From NCBI GenBank assembly GCA_012861695.1, contig JAAOOA010000096.1, positions 248,001-312,000 on the forward strand: a stretch of DNA of 64,000 bases, in the 5' to 3' direction. Under the pieces are notes generated by a model. That model saw only the letters and a program-made list of their open reading frames with translations. It was not told the origin of the DNA and made no database searches. Made by a program: the position numbers and the translations under genes. Numbering within the stretch: the first letter of the stretch is position 1; each line of letters opens with the position of its first letter. Positions 21,496-32,743 of the stretch are shown here, in pieces. This DNA is from Trematomus loennbergii (Eukaryota > Chordata > Actinopteri > Perciformes > Nototheniidae).

Positions 21496-22571
21496 TCATG
21501 TGCCAGTCAGGATACTCTCTATCGTGCACCTGTAGAAGTTGCAGAGTATCCTGGAATCCATTTTGAACCTCCTCAACCTGCGGAGGAAGAAGAGCCGCTG
21601 TCGAGCTTTCTTGGTGATGGTGGTGGTGTGAAGAGACCATGTCAGGTCCTCAGTGATGTGGACCCCAAGGAACCTGAAGCTGACTCTCTCCACCGTAGTC
21701 CCATTGATGGCGATGGGGGCGTGTCCCTCTCCCTGCTGCTTCCTGTAATCCACAATCAGCTCCTTTGTTTTGCTGATGTTGAGATGGAGGTTGTTATCCT
21801 GGCACCAAGATGTCAGGTTTTCGACCTCCTCTCTGTACGCCGTCTCGTCATCGTCTGTGATCTGGCCGATGACGGTCGTGTCATCAGCAAACTTCACGAT
21901 GGTGTTGGAGCTGTGTGTGGCCACGCAGTCGTGGTGAACAGGGAGTAGAGGAGAGGGCTGAGCACGCAGCCTTGAGGGGCACCGGTGTTGAGAATCAGGG
22001 TGGAGGATGTGATGTTTCCCACCCGCACTGCCTGGGGTCTGCCCGTCAGGAAGTTCAGGATCCAGTCACAGAGGGCGCTGTTGAGCCCGAGGTCTCTGAG
22101 CTTGATGGCCAGCTTGGAGGGCACAATGGTATTGAATGCTGAACTGTAGTCAATGAACAGCATTCTCACATATGTGTTCCTGTTCTTCGGGTCCAGGTGT
22201 GAGAGGGCAGTGTGGAGGGTGAGGGCTATGGCGTCGTCTGTGGACCTGTTTGCTCTGTAGGCAAACTGCAGGGGGTCCAGAGAGTCAGGGAGGGAGGAGG
22301 TGATGAATTTTGACTAACCGCTCAAAGCACTTCATTATGATGGAGGTGAGTGCTACTGGGCGGTAGTCGTTGGGGCAGGTGATTTTGTCTTTTTGGGGAC
22401 AGGAACGATGGTGGAGTGTTTAAAACATGTGGGGACTACAGACTGCAGCAGGGACCTGTTGAAGATGTCTGTGAACACCTCTGCCAGCTGAACTGCACCC
22501 TGAGAACACCCAGGGATGCCATCAGGTCCAGGAGCCTTGTGTGGGTTAACCCTTTTAAAGGATTTACACAC
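21496..22571 (-). pseudogene. Rex1 reverse transcriptase, copy 1 (frameshifted, C-terminus lost)
   Basis: Three overlapping frames give the RT motifs in order. 22353-22571 has [13 protein letters not shown] and TIVPVPKK. 21894-22169 has [17 protein letters not shown] and [17 protein letters not shown]. 21496-21924 has KFADDTTVIG with the catalytic FADD, then LNISKTKELIVDYRK and FLGVHI. The palm is present but split by at least two frameshifts. The thumb stops after IESILTGT because of the 3' deletion. A non-functional fossil. Confidence 0.9.
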
Positions 22572-22582
22572 ATCTGCCCTGT

Positions 22583-22918
22583 TTAAAACAAAAGGGCAGG
22601 GTCTAGCTCCTGGTCCCTCTGTACCTCCACAGCCTGGCTGCTCTCAAAGCGTGCAAAAAAACTGTTCAGCTCATCTGGGAGAGATGCGCACGCAGACACT
22701 CCCGCAGCACCCCCCGCTGCTCCTTTGTAGTCAGTCATTGTCCTTAGTCCCGCCCACATATTCCTAGTGTTACAGCCTTTGAAGTCAGATTCCACCTTGT
22801 CTTTGTACTGTCTCTTTGCATTTTTAATTGCTCTCCGGAGATCATACCTAGATTTCCTGTACTCCTCCAAATCTCCAGCTCTGTGCGCGATAGTGCGCGC
22901 TTTCAGCTTGCCGCGCAC
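22583..22918 (-). pseudogene. Rex1 linker between endonuclease and RT, copy 1
   Basis: The basic segment KARTIAHRAGDLEEYRKSRY, then RRAIKNAKRQYKDKVES and LPDELNSFFARFES, is typical of the region preceding the RT in CR1/Rex1-type ORF2. It is open for 111 codons but is out of frame with its neighbours. Copy 2 has the same block at 46588-47016 with high identity. Confidence 0.8.
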
Positions 22919-23040
22919 CTCCGTTTATCCAGGGCTTTTGATTTGGGAATGTCCGTACAGAAACCTTCGGTACCACGTCATCGATGCATTTCCCAATGTA
23001 GCAGATGACAGTGTCCGTGTGTGTGTTGATGTTATTGTCC

Positions 23041-23948
23041 TCAAACACACTCCAATCCGTAGATGCAAAGCAATCCTGCAGTGCTGCATCTGACTCCTCG
23101 CTCCATCTGTACTGTCCTTGTTACCGGTCTGTCCCTTTTAAGTTTCTGCTTGTAGCAGGCAGCACAGCAGTGAGATATGGTCTGATTTGCCGAAGGGAGG
23201 GCGAGGGAGAGCCTTATATCCATTCGAAAGGGGAATAAACATGGTCCAGTATGTTTCCCCCGCGCGTCGGGCAGCTGATGTGTTGGTAATATTTTGGCAA
23301 AACCTTCTTCATGTTGGCGGTGTTGAAATCTCCGGCCACAACGAACGCCGCATCTGGCCGTGAAGTCTCGGTTTATCAATAATCCCAAACAGCTGATCGA
23401 GTGCCGTGTTGTTGTCAGCGTGTGGCGGATATACACTGCTGTATCACAACAGATGTAAATTCTCACGGCGGGTGAAAAGCCCGGCATGTGATCATGAGGT
23501 GCTCTAAATGAGCGGAACAGTCCGAAGAAATAATCCTCACATCTACACCAGTTCTTGTCATGATACACACACCGCCTCCTTTACTTTTCCCCGAGTTAAC
23601 AGTCCAGTCCTGGCAGAAAATAGTGAATCCTTCAGGAACGATGGCGGAGTCCGGGATAGTGGGGTTTAGCCAAGTCTCAGTGAGAATGAACACGTTACAG
23701 TTCTTAATGTCCCGTTGAAAAGCAATTCGACTTCTGAGTTCATCTAGCTTCGTCTTCTTCTTGCGTCTCTCAGGTAGGACAGCAACAGGTAGCCATGGAG
23801 GATCTCCATTGTCTGTCGGTGGGCTATTGTCCACAAGGTTTCTGATGTGAAGAAGTTCCTCTCTGCTGTATTGTATGGCAGAGTTGGTGCAGTCGGCTTG
23901 CATGTTGCGAACCATGTTAAAAGCAGACGGCAAAAAGTAAATAAACAC
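23041..23948 (-). pseudogene. Rex1 endonuclease domain, copy 1 (broken)
   Basis: The first frame (23463-23948) runs from an N-terminal leader through ERRKKKTKLDELRSRIAF and the endonuclease motif LTETWLN to KSKGGGVCIM. It then shifts frame into 23041-23568. Compared with copy 2, about 35 residues are deleted between ERRKKKTK and LDEL. That deletion removes the ANVQSIENK motif, which carries the conserved active-site asparagine of EEP-type (APE-like) nucleases. The deletion and the frameshift make it inactive. Confidence 0.8.
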
Positions 23949-24691
23949 TGAAAAAATACGAAAAAGGGCAAAGTTGGAGAGGAGCCAAAGAACAATGCGG
24001 CCATCTTCATCGGCGCATTTCTTATCCCGGGGCTAGCTCGGGGCTTAACTGGTTAAAGGTGTAGTGCGTGTTTCTCCTAATGGAAGTGTTTTGGGCCGTT
24101 GCAGTGTGTTTGCCCGTCAGACACCATACAGCCACCCTGTCTAATGCACCCATCCAGGATTAAATGTAAATATGTGGAAAAAGTGTGAACATATATTTAA
24201 GAAAGTTGTGTAGTTGTTGTGATAAGTCCTTTTAAATACACCAGAAGTGTCATTTTGGTTCCAGTCTTTGTGCTAAGCTAGGCTAAATATGCAGAGAAGT
24301 AATGGATAAAGCCCACACATGACCCACAATCAGTGTTGGTTTTTTTCGTTAACGCAGTAGTGTAACGCATTACTGTTATAAATTCAGTATTCACACAGTT
24401 ACTAACATTGCTCGAAAAAAATACTAGATTCTCCCTTTGACAGACTAGACTCTAGTAGTCACTACATTATTCAGAAGTTTACAGTAACTTTGGATAATAA
24501 CACGGGAATAATAAACGGAGCCTCTCTTTTCCTCTCTCCCTCTTCCCTCTCCTGACAGCCCGTCTGTATCTCATGCAGCTCGCTGATCCAGTGAATGAGT
24601 GACCTGACACAACAGTAAATAATAAACATATTTATAACTAGTTTAGCTAGTTCCAGGGGTAGATAAGATTGGTAAATGTGATAGGTCTAAC

Positions 24692-25690
24692 CAGTGGCGT
24701 CGCCTGGCCTGGGCATCCGGGGCTTTAGCCCCGAATGTTTTTTCTGTAGCCCCGGACAATTCTCCCTCAATAATATAATACATTAACCGTGCTTTACGTG
24801 AACCTCATAATGACACTAGAGAGGACGGCAGCACTGTAATTTCCCATGTTCAGTGAATGCAACAGAGGCATGACACCAGACCAATCAGAGAGTTAAACGT
24901 GTGCTTGTGTCATTCAAGCTCGGCTCTGTGTGTGTGTATGGCAATAGCGCATTTAGTGTGATAGAGAGAGAGAGGGAGAGAGAGGGGAGGGAGGGACCAG
25001 TGTCAGCATGGACCGTGTTGTTAGCATCTGGTTAGCTAGCTGCACTAACGGACATAAGGAGCTGTTTGTTCCACAACAAGCTGGAGGAGAGACTCAGGTG
25101 AGCTAAAGGACTCTCTGAGTGTTTAGATAGTTAACTTTAGTCTAAGTTATCTCAGTAGGTCTCAAACGGTTTGGTCACAAATTATTCAAAAGATTATTTC
25201 CGCGGCACACCTTCATATGATCATTATAGTATAAAAAAATAAGAGAATAAAGGAAAAACAGTTATGAAATACTATATGGCAGTAAAACAAGAATACAGTT
25301 TAAAAGTGATTAGTAAAATATCCATAAAGAAAAAGTACATCTGTTTACAGTTCTGCTTCATATGGGTGTTGAGAGAGGTATCCATAGATCTCTTCATTTT
25401 GCTCTCAAAGTGCACCAGATTGATGCATTTAACTTCAATATTTAAAAAAAAATCTTCCCGGGGGAGCATCCCCCCGGACCCCCCTAGAGGAGGTGAGCCC
25501 CCCACTCATAAAAAATACCACTTTACCCCTGCCTATATGCCGTGAGCTGATTATCGAGCCTTCATTGTAACAGTCGCAGGTGTACTGTGTGCGTGTGCGT
25601 GTGGGGAGTGTTGCAGTGAAAAATGCCACTGTAGTGCCGCCGCCACTGTGGGCTAAGCCCGAATGTTTTCAGGTCCAGGCTACGCCCCTG
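24692..25690. mobile_element. hAT MITE nested in a hAT, duplication GGTCTAAC
   Basis: Left end CAGTGGCGTCGCCTGG and right end, read inward, CAGGGGCGTAGCCTGG. GGTCTAAC lies at 24684-24691 and 25691-25698. It is 999 bp long, the same family as 15691-16074. The segment TGCACCAGATTGATGCATTT (about 25410) recurs at about 37925. The short ORFs in it have no transposase motif. Confidence 0.95.
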
Positions 25691-25754
25691 GGTCTAACTT
25701 TTAACAATTTAAATATTTCTAGTCACAAGAGGGATTTCCTCCGCAGGTTTATAT

Positions 25755-26114
25755 TTGCGTAACATTTGCGTAACATTTGCGCGACTTGTCCACATGCAAC
25801 TGTCACAGTTGTGCTGCAGTGCAGAGACAGAATCATCAACAGCTATAACTTTCGAGGGGTGGAGGTATGCCCATTATTTTGAATTTGTCAGAAGAAAGGA
25901 CAGGAATGTGACGATAAGGTGCTCTGCTGCAAACACAACAACACACCTCTCCAAGCACCTGCAAAGGCAACATGCTAACACGAAGCTAGTAGCTAAAGAC
26001 CCCGAACAGAGTGATGATGTTGAGTGTGTGCCGACTCCGAACAAGCAGCAAAAACTAGAATTTTCACCGTTATTAAATTGTGTTATGTCTTCCCTATTGT
26101 ACGGAGCCCCCTAA
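25755..26114 (+). pseudogene. BED-type zinc finger remnant of a hAT transposase
   Basis: The 119-codon frame contains WRYAHYFEFVRRKDRNVTIR (residues 36-55) followed by TTTHLSKHLQRQHANTKL (61-78). This is the aromatic start and the H-x-H end of a BED finger, the DNA-binding domain at the N-terminus of many hAT transposases and ZBED proteins. Only one cysteine (C56) of the expected C-x2-C pair is left, so zinc binding should be lost. The frame stops soon after EFSPLL. It lies just downstream of the nested MITE, inside 24331-27108. Confidence 0.7.
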
Positions 26115-26213
26115 GGGACATGGAGAAGAAAACAAAAATTGGTTGAAAGAAAAAAATATATATATGTTTTGCGAGATCTCGCAAAACCTTTCATTTAGCT
26201 TTTTTAATTTTTT

Positions 26214-26285
26214 ATTTTACCTTTATTTAACCAGATAAAAAGCATTGAGATAAAATCTCATTGAGATAAAAGCTCAATGTACTTC
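26214..26285 (-). mobile_element. Diverged LINE 3' tail
   Basis: TTTATTTTACCTTTATTTAA then CCAGATAAAAAGCATTGAG is the complement of the tail type seen at 2283-2357, with an imperfect duplication of the TTGAGATAAAA phrase. Confidence 0.5.
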
Positions 26286-27116
26286 AGTCAGTTCGGCAAC
26301 ACAGACACCACAACAATGGAGCGGATCATCGAATTTTACTTTGAGCTTGACCTAAAATATAAAGATATAACATCAGTGCTTTGCACATAAGTGAAAGACA
26401 CCTCAAGAGAACACTCAGAGCGAGGGGACATGCTCGTCGCAAAGCATACTCTGAGCTGAGTTATTGACAGATTCAAATTTCGCGGATCAATATCTCATGA
26501 ACATAACGTTGTAAAAATACAAACAACATGACTTTACAATCATAGCAAGGTAGACAACGAGCTACATAGTCGTTTTTATCAGAACAGTTCAATACGTGCC
26601 ATCATCCGAGCTAAACATCAAAAAATGGTCACAATCTGCAGCTGAAGGAGAGAGGAGTGCTTAGGGACCGTCTACAAACTGCAACACCGAAAATATATAC
26701 TCATGGAAAAATTCAATAACTTCATTTTTTTAAGATGTAGTGCTACCAAAATCTCTTAACACATCAATGGTTATGTTGTTCAGCATAACACTTATTTTGA
26801 ATAAATATGCTTTAAAATTGTTTTCAGGCTTTTTTATTTCAAACTATTTAAAATGACTTTGACATTTTACAATGTAGTGCAACCAAACCCCTTTCACACA
26901 TCAATAGTACATTGCTGCTCATACTACATCAGGGTTGTCCAAACTGCGTGCACATGTAGGCCTACGTTTTAAGTTTTGGCTATAGGCTGTTGCTGAGTAA
27001 CGCAAAAGTAATGTAAACGAGTTTATGTAGAGAGTAAAGTAATATATTGCTATATATTATAAGTAATGTGTAATACATTACTTTTTTTGAGTAACGATCC
27101 CATCACTGCCCACAAT

Positions 27117-28003
27117 GAATCCCAAAACAAGCACATCTCTCTAAATATTTACCTGTTTCTTGACTTTGAGAGCAAAAGGTGGGGGTGGGGGGACATTTTA
27201 CAATTTTATGTATTACTTAATATTTCTTACCTCTCCTTTAAAAACCTCTTTTGCTGTCACACACACTCCTCTCCTCTGTGAGAGTGGTAATCAGGCTGGA
27301 TGGCTGATCCTTTTCATACATTTTAGTATCTCCTTATTTCAGGCTTTGCTGCCTCCCGGCTGCCATTAGTCCCCCGCAGGCGCCCGAGCCCATCTTCCTC
27401 ACACGCCACTCCTTTTATGAGCTTTCTCTGCTCACAGTATTACTAGGCGTCCTAGGTGGGGATTCACACACAGACCGAATCTGTCACCGCTCTGTCACGA
27501 TGCCTCCCTCTTGCCGTTTATTTGTTATTCTCTAACAGACATATCAGCCTTTTTAAAGGGGCTCTGTTGATCTGATTTAAGGAGATAACAAAATCTACTG
27601 TAGTCTACCGTCAGAAAACATACACATGTATATTGTATAGCATGGTGCCTCAGATTTGATGGAGTCTGGGGCTGCAGTGTTTGAGTCTGGGGAGTCATTC
27701 TGTGAGTGATGGACTGTAAGTCATGCTGGAGAGGAGAAGTGTGAGGATGGAGAAGATGATGGCAGATAGGGGTGTACAAAGATCTGTGTGTCCTTTAGTC
27801 CATGAGCAGGAGTGATTCCTCAAACATAAACATGACCCATATGTGTTTCTCAGTGTCAAGGCTGATGTTTCAGCACACTGTCTTTAGGTAGTACACTCAT
27901 AATGGCATTGTTGTCAACGGCATTGTTTAAGAGCTTATTGATGAAGTAGTGTGCTAGTTATGATGTGCGGCAGAAAGTTCAGGTGTGGAGGATGTGGATA
28001 AAG
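27117..28003. other. No recognisable gene
   Basis: Short ORFs without motifs. The last eight bases, GGATAAAG, are the left target duplication of the next element. Confidence 0.4.
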
Positions 28004-30204
28004 CAACCTGGTCTCACCAGAATGCGTGACTCCACCACGACTCCTTAACACCGCAGTGCGTGGTGGAGTCACAAACTTTGCTACATTTACGTGTCTGCAC
28101 CACGCAAACAACCCCAATGTAAAGTGAATGAGGCTCAACGTCCAGCAGTGAGCTTTTATTCTATAAAACGTTTTTAAAATCTACTTTATAGCTTGGAGTA
28201 ACTCACGGGAGGCTTCTTTTATTTTATTTGTATTCATAATATTTTTATTTTTGTCAGAATGTATTATGGTGCATTAGTTACGAATTGTTGTTCTCAAAAA
28301 ACAATGTGTAATACAACTGTGATTTTTATTAAATTAGTTCGTTTTTAAGGAAGGCCAGAGCTTCAGCTGTGTCAAATAGATTGTTCCCTTTAGTTAACGT
28401 TATTTAAAAGATAATTATATTCCTATTTGATCATGTCCCCTTTATTGTATACGGACACAGAGAGCAATGTGAGCGTCCATTCCCATTGGATAACGGAGGA
28501 TTTTACACCCGGAAGTAAGTATTCTCCTTACTGTCGATTGATTTTACAGTGATATCTGCACTACTCATCAACTCAAAAACACCAGATTATCCTTGTTAAT
28601 TACACAACATTGATTGGTTTAAATTGTGTACAATGCTTTTGTAATTTTCCCCTTCGATTCGGAGAAACAAATATTTGTTCAGAGTTTAGGATGGCCGAAG
28701 ACACTACTACCCAGTCCTCAGCTATTGTTCCGCTTTGCCTCAAGCTCTGTGATTGGTTGACCTCCAACTGCATTCCATATGAAAAAAAACGTTTCGTAAA
28801 AGATAAATCATACTTTATTCAGCAGTGCTTGCTTTTTTGAAAGTTCACATGAATGCATTGTAATGAATGGTTTGGCTGCATTAAACATTACACATCTGTC
28901 GTAGTTCTTTATTTATCTACAGAGATCGGGCCTCAGAATAGACCGGAAACTATTCTTTTACCGTTCTTTTTAATTTCACAATAAAGTTAGTAGTAATAAT
29001 TTGTTTTGATATTATTGTTTTTTATTAACTACTAGACCGCTGGGTCATGTTAAGACCATCTTTTCTGTGTTGCTGTGGGTTTTTTACATCGCTTTTGTGT
29101 TACAAATATCAAAACAATAACAGAATATATCCGTCGTAAACTAAACCAGAAACAGCAGTATATTTTATTTTGTTAACACTGTAAACTTGACAGCTTTTTA
29201 ACCCGCACCTCCTACTGGTTAAAGCACGTTATTACACGTTTAGAGTAATTGCAATGCAGGTAGATTGTGTTGCTTTTTAATGACTGTTTTAAAATGCCTT
29301 TTTCTTAATGTCTTTCATTTTTGTAAAGCACTTTTGAATGTGTTATATTTGATGAAAACATTTAAATATTAGTACATACTCTTAATATAGTGGGAAAGTG
29401 GAAGGTCAATGATATAAATAATATAGAATAGAAAATATCAAGAAGATACTGTAAGTGATCTCTACAATAAAACAGTTTAGTGCCTGATAGGAGGATGTGC
29501 AAAACAGACAAACTAATAAGGCTTTATTTAAACATTAAAGAATACTTTAGGTTAAGGTCTTCTTTTAAATAAGAAAAAAGCTTTGGGGGTATCTACAGAT
29601 ATTAAGCCTGACAAAGTACTTAACGTCTAATATATTGCATGGTTTGTTTTGGAACTTGACAATCAACTTTCCTGCAATGTTAACTATGTTGAAGCACTTA
29701 TTTTAACTGATATTATACATATTAATTATACTCTTATAAGATGTATGTAGATAGTATAAGAAATGTGCAGAATATGTTTAATGGTGGAGGTACACAGATA
29801 TCGATAGATGTCTTGTAATGCACTGTTGAGGAACCTGTGACCCAAGTTTTTCATTCATTGCATAACTACACCGTAGTTGTGTATATGATATGTCAATAAA
29901 CCTTAGAAAATCTTGAAATCTTGAAAGGGATGTGCAAAATAGCCATTATATACAGTTTTTAATTAACTATTAGTAGAGAATAACGAGTAATGAATATACT
30001 TTATAGGGATCTGCAGATAAATATTTAGTCTTCTCAAGCACCCACTACCAAATATCTCGCCTGATTGTTGCACTTGACAATCACCTTCACTGAATTTTAC
30101 TCAGGTGTAACTAAAGTCTGATTTAAGGGTTGTATATTTCACATCATTAATCCAAATCTGTAAAGTAACTAAAATAAATGTAGTGGAGTAAAAATACCAG
30201 GTTA

Positions 30205-30565
30205 ACCTTAAAGAAAGCCCTCAGGATTATAAAAGACCCCCATCACCCCAGCCACAAACTGTTCTGTCTGCTGCCGTCTGGCAGGCGGTACCGCAGCATC
30301 CGGACTAAAACCACCAGACTCAGGGACAGCTTCATCCCACAGGCCATAAGACTATTAAACACCTGAACTTAGAAACAACATCCATAACATTCATCTGGCT
30401 GCTACTTAGAAATTATTTATCTAATATATCATATTCCAATCACTTGTATATAGACTCTTATTGCACTATTTCACTTTTTACTATTTTTCTTTTTGTATTT
30501 ACTTGCACTATTTTTCTGTGTATCTGTTTTATTGTGTTGCACTGTTGGAGGAGCCTGTGACCTAA
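30205..30565 (+). mobile_element. 5'-truncated Rex1-type LINE
   Basis: Only the last ~50 codons and the 3' UTR remain. The UTR ends CACTGTTGGAGGAGCCTGTG ACCTAA and runs straight into the G run. The preceding sequence ATTTACTCCACTACA-type (here in complement, AAAATACCAGGTTAACCTT) belongs to the host element. Confidence 0.85.
30211..30366 (+). pseudogene. C-terminus of Rex1 ORF2
   Basis: In frame from 30211: KKALRIIKDPHHPSHKLFCL, LLPSGRRYRSIRTKTTRLRD, then SFIPQAIRLLNT and a stop at 30364-30366. The same block in copy 2 (45875-46159) reads KKSLRIIKDPHHPSHKLFFL. This is the extreme C-terminus of the ORF, after the RT thumb. Everything upstream is missing through 5' truncation, the usual outcome of LINE insertion. 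Confidence 0.9.

Positions 30566-30602
<37 letters not shown>
30566..30602 (+). repeat. 37-nt poly-G run
   Basis: Thirty-seven consecutive G, then TGGGGTAGG. It sits exactly at the junction between the Rex1 3' end and the right arm of the 3.4-kb element. Proline-rich ORFs on the minus strand are translations of this run. Confidence 0.95.
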
Positions 30603-30603
<1 letters not shown>

Positions 30604-31893
30604 GGGGTAGGACACGTTCTAAGCACATGGTGTAGTCCCATAGCTGAGGATTCTGGGTAGTGTAGTGTCTTCTGCCATCCAAAACTCCGAAAAACATTTG
30701 TTTCTCGAATCGAAAGGGAAAATACAAAGCATTGTACACAATTTAAACCAATCAATGTTGTGTAATTAACAAGGATAATCTGGTGTTTTTGAGTTGATGA
30801 GTAGTGCAGATATCACTGTAAAATCAATCGACAGTAAGGAGAATACTTACTTCCGGTGTAAAATCCTCCGTTATCCAATGGGAATGGACGCTCACATTGC
30901 TCTCTGCGTCCGTATACAATAAAGGGGACTGATCAAATAGGAATATAATTATCTTTTAAATAACGTTAACTAAAGGGAACAATCTATTTGACACAGCTGA
31001 AGCTCTGGCCTTCCTTAAAAACGACTAATTTAATAAAAATCACAGTTGTATTACACACAATGCACTGTTTTTTGAGAACAAAAATTGGTAAATAATGCAC
31101 CATAATACATTCTGACGAAAAATAAAAATTATTATGAATACAAATAAAATAAAAGAAGCCTCCGTGAGTTACTACAAGCTATAAAGTAATTTTAAAAACG
31201 TTTTATAGAATAAAAGCTCACTGCGGGACGTTGTAGAAATGCGTGTGTGCACCACGACAAAGGAGCCTCATTCACTTTACATTGGGGTTGTTTGTGTGGT
31301 GCAGACACGTAAATGTAGCAGAGTGCGTGACTCCACCACGCACTGCGGTGTTAAGGAGTCGTGGTGGAGTCACGCATTCTGGTGAGACCAGGTTGGGATA
31401 AAGACACCTTCATGCAGGTGCGTTAGTGTCCCATAGCAGAAAACGTATTTTCCTTGTCTTATTTGACCAAAATATTTCTATAAATTGAACTGTGACAAAC
31501 CTTTGCCATAATATTTTGTTATACTTACATTAACCATGGTTTAGTGGACATGTAGATATTGCTGAATACATCATTTGTAAATGTTTTAATTTAAGGTAAT
31601 AACTAGGGCTGTCAGTCAATTAAAATATTTAATCGCGATTAATCGCATGATTGTCCATAGTTAATCGCGATTAATCGCAAATTAATCGCACATTTTTTAT
31701 CTGTTCGAAATGTACCTTAGAGGATATTTTCAAGTTTTTAATACTCTTATCAACATATGAGTGGACAAATATGCTTTATATGTTTGTTTATTATCATTTG
31801 AACAATGACAAATATTCTCATGAATATTAAACACAACAACCTGAACATTACAAATATTCGCCTCAATTCAACCTGGAACCTCTCTCATACAAT

Positions 31894-31926
<33 letters not shown>

Positions 31927-31955
31927 GTGCGTGCGTGCGTGCGTGTGTGAATGAA

Positions 31956-32111
31956 TGTGGAGACACTGTGATGGATCGTTGGCGCTATGTGCAGCTCAAG
32001 GCATATCTGCTCAAACGGGAGCTGCCTGGACACTGCAATCATGTTGCGCGCACTATCCGTGCTGAGTGTGCTGACTTTTCGTACAATGTCCCACTGTCTG
32101 GCTACCTGCAT
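31956..32111 (-). pseudogene. hAT transposase fragment (catalytic-region block)
   Basis: On the minus strand: MQVARQWDIVRKVSTLSTDS then ARNMIAVSRQLPFEQICLEL. The W-x-I ... TDSARNM ... LPF order is the hAT RNase-H-like block in which the aspartate of TDS-x-RNM is conserved, followed by the C-x-AH-type segment, here degraded to LELHIAP. It is truncated by a (TG)n repeat at its C-terminal side. It shows that this MITE-like family descends from a hAT that carried its own gene. Orientation matches 48173-48367 in copy 3. Confidence 0.7.
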
Positions 32112-32329
32112 AAAGTCAAGTGCTCGGCGCAGTTGTCGGCGAAATGTCGCTCCTCTGTTTTTATTGAAACAGCTCCTTATATCCGTTAGCGCAGCTAGCT
32201 AGCACCAGATGCTAACAACAACAACACGTAAGGTGTGCGTCGCTCGAGTCGCGCCACACATACACACACCCTCAACCCTGTCTCCTACAAATTACGTTCC
32301 CACAGAACTAAACTGCATTCTCAATTACG

Positions 32330-32480
32330 TTTAGCTAGAAACGTATTTTCTCCCACGTTACGTTTGTTACGAACGTATCTCAAACACGTTTATTTTCTAC
32401 ATATCTTCTAGAAACATATTTTCTCCCACGTTACGTTTGTTATGAACGTATCTCAAATACGTTTATTTTCTACATATCTT
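32330..32480 (+). repeat. Subterminal ~75-bp tandem repeats, left arm
   Basis: Two units of AACGTATCTCAAACACG, TTTATTTTCTACATATCTT and TAGAAACATATTTTCTCCC. The right arm carries about three units (44940-45180). Arrays just inside the termini could serve as transposase-binding sites, as in some DNA transposons; that is inference. Confidence 0.8.
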
Positions 32481-32645
32481 TGCCATTTATTGTCTTGCGT
32501 ATAATAATGATAATATAGTCATAAATATCATTTTAGAGCACACATTTGAAATCGACGATCGGGCTCGATATCCTATGGTTAAATTAAAATCAGTAGGCGA
32601 GGCTGTAATTTCGCCAGCTGCGAGGCAGAAAATAATAGTTTTAAC

Positions 32646-32743
32646 ATGCCAAAAAGCTGCTGTGTCGTTTATTGCACCTCAAACATTAAAACAAATCCAG
32701 AGTTACGTGTTTCTGTACTTCCTCTAAGAAGAAAGGACAGTAA
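32646..32743 (+). pseudogene. THAP half-domain, left arm, cut by a MITE
   Basis: ATG at 32646 opens MPKSCCVVYCTSNIKTNPEL then RVSVLPLRRKDS. This is the start of a THAP zinc finger: MPK-x-C-x4-C with a later hydrophobic-Pro core. THAP is a C2CH DNA-binding domain found in several DNA transposases and in host THAP proteins. The frame is cut after KDS by the MITE at 32744-33308; the interrupted text resumes as RRALWLQA and a stop near 33340. The second C and H of the finger are absent, so the domain cannot be complete. Confidence 0.75.

Larger units (their letters stand above)
21271..24025 (-). mobile_element. Rex1-type LINE, copy 1
   Basis: A minus-strand non-LTR retrotransposon. Its 3' end is AATAAAGAACCTTGAG at 21271 and its 5' end is near 24025. 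It encodes endonuclease and reverse-transcriptase remnants in several frames. It sits in the TTAA element, between AAAACAGGCT and GGCTAGCTCGGGGCTT, so GGCT may be a short duplication. The ORF C-terminus is missing: about 350 bp present in copy 2 (45690-46050) is absent here near 21390. The FSSAFNT-type motif is characteristic of Rex1 in fishes. Confidence 0.85.
13232..24052. mobile_element. TTAA element copy 2, interrupted by two insertions
   Basis: The left end is TTAA followed by CAAGTTAAGCCCC (13232); the right end, read inward from 24052, is CCAGTTAAGCCCC. TTAA flanks lie at 13228-13231 and 24053-24056. Only about 1.2 kb is original: 13232-13336, 20238-21270 and about 24026-24052. The rest is the 6.9-kb insertion at 13337-20231 and a Rex1 LINE. 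Copy 3 confirms the uninterrupted order. TTAA targets point to piggyBac or Kolobok-type enzymes; no transposase is visible. Confidence 0.75.
24331..27108. mobile_element. 2.8-kb hAT element, duplication CCCACAAT
   Basis: The left end is CAGTGTTGG and the right end, read inward, CAGTGATGGG. The exact 8-bp duplication CCCACAAT lies at 24323-24330 and 27109-27116. Subterminal sequence has the GTAACGCATTAC and TAATACATTACTTT phrases common to this family; 60155-63106 is another member. The interior holds a BED-finger remnant and a complete second hAT MITE. The transposase catalytic region is not recognisable. Confidence 0.9.
28004..31395. mobile_element. 3.4-kb element with ~800-bp inverted arms, duplication GGATAAAG
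   Basis: Ends CAACCTGGTCTCACCAGAAT and exact complement; GGATAAAG lies at 27996-28003 and 31396-31403. Arms 28004-28810 and 30603-31395 are inverted copies. Each end also contains a hairpin: GTGACTCCACCACG at 28026-28039 pairs with CGTGGTGGAGTCAC at 28059-28072. The middle (28830-30200) matches parts of the 13-kb element in inverse order (29450-29600 with 41876-42060; 29935-30200 with 35820-36120). An 8-bp duplication and a CA start suit hAT, but no transposase is visible. Confidence 0.85.

Noticed and set aside
30458..30755. Proline-rich ORFs on the minus strand
   Set aside because: They are translations of the 37-nt G run and flanking MITE sequence; no domain is present.
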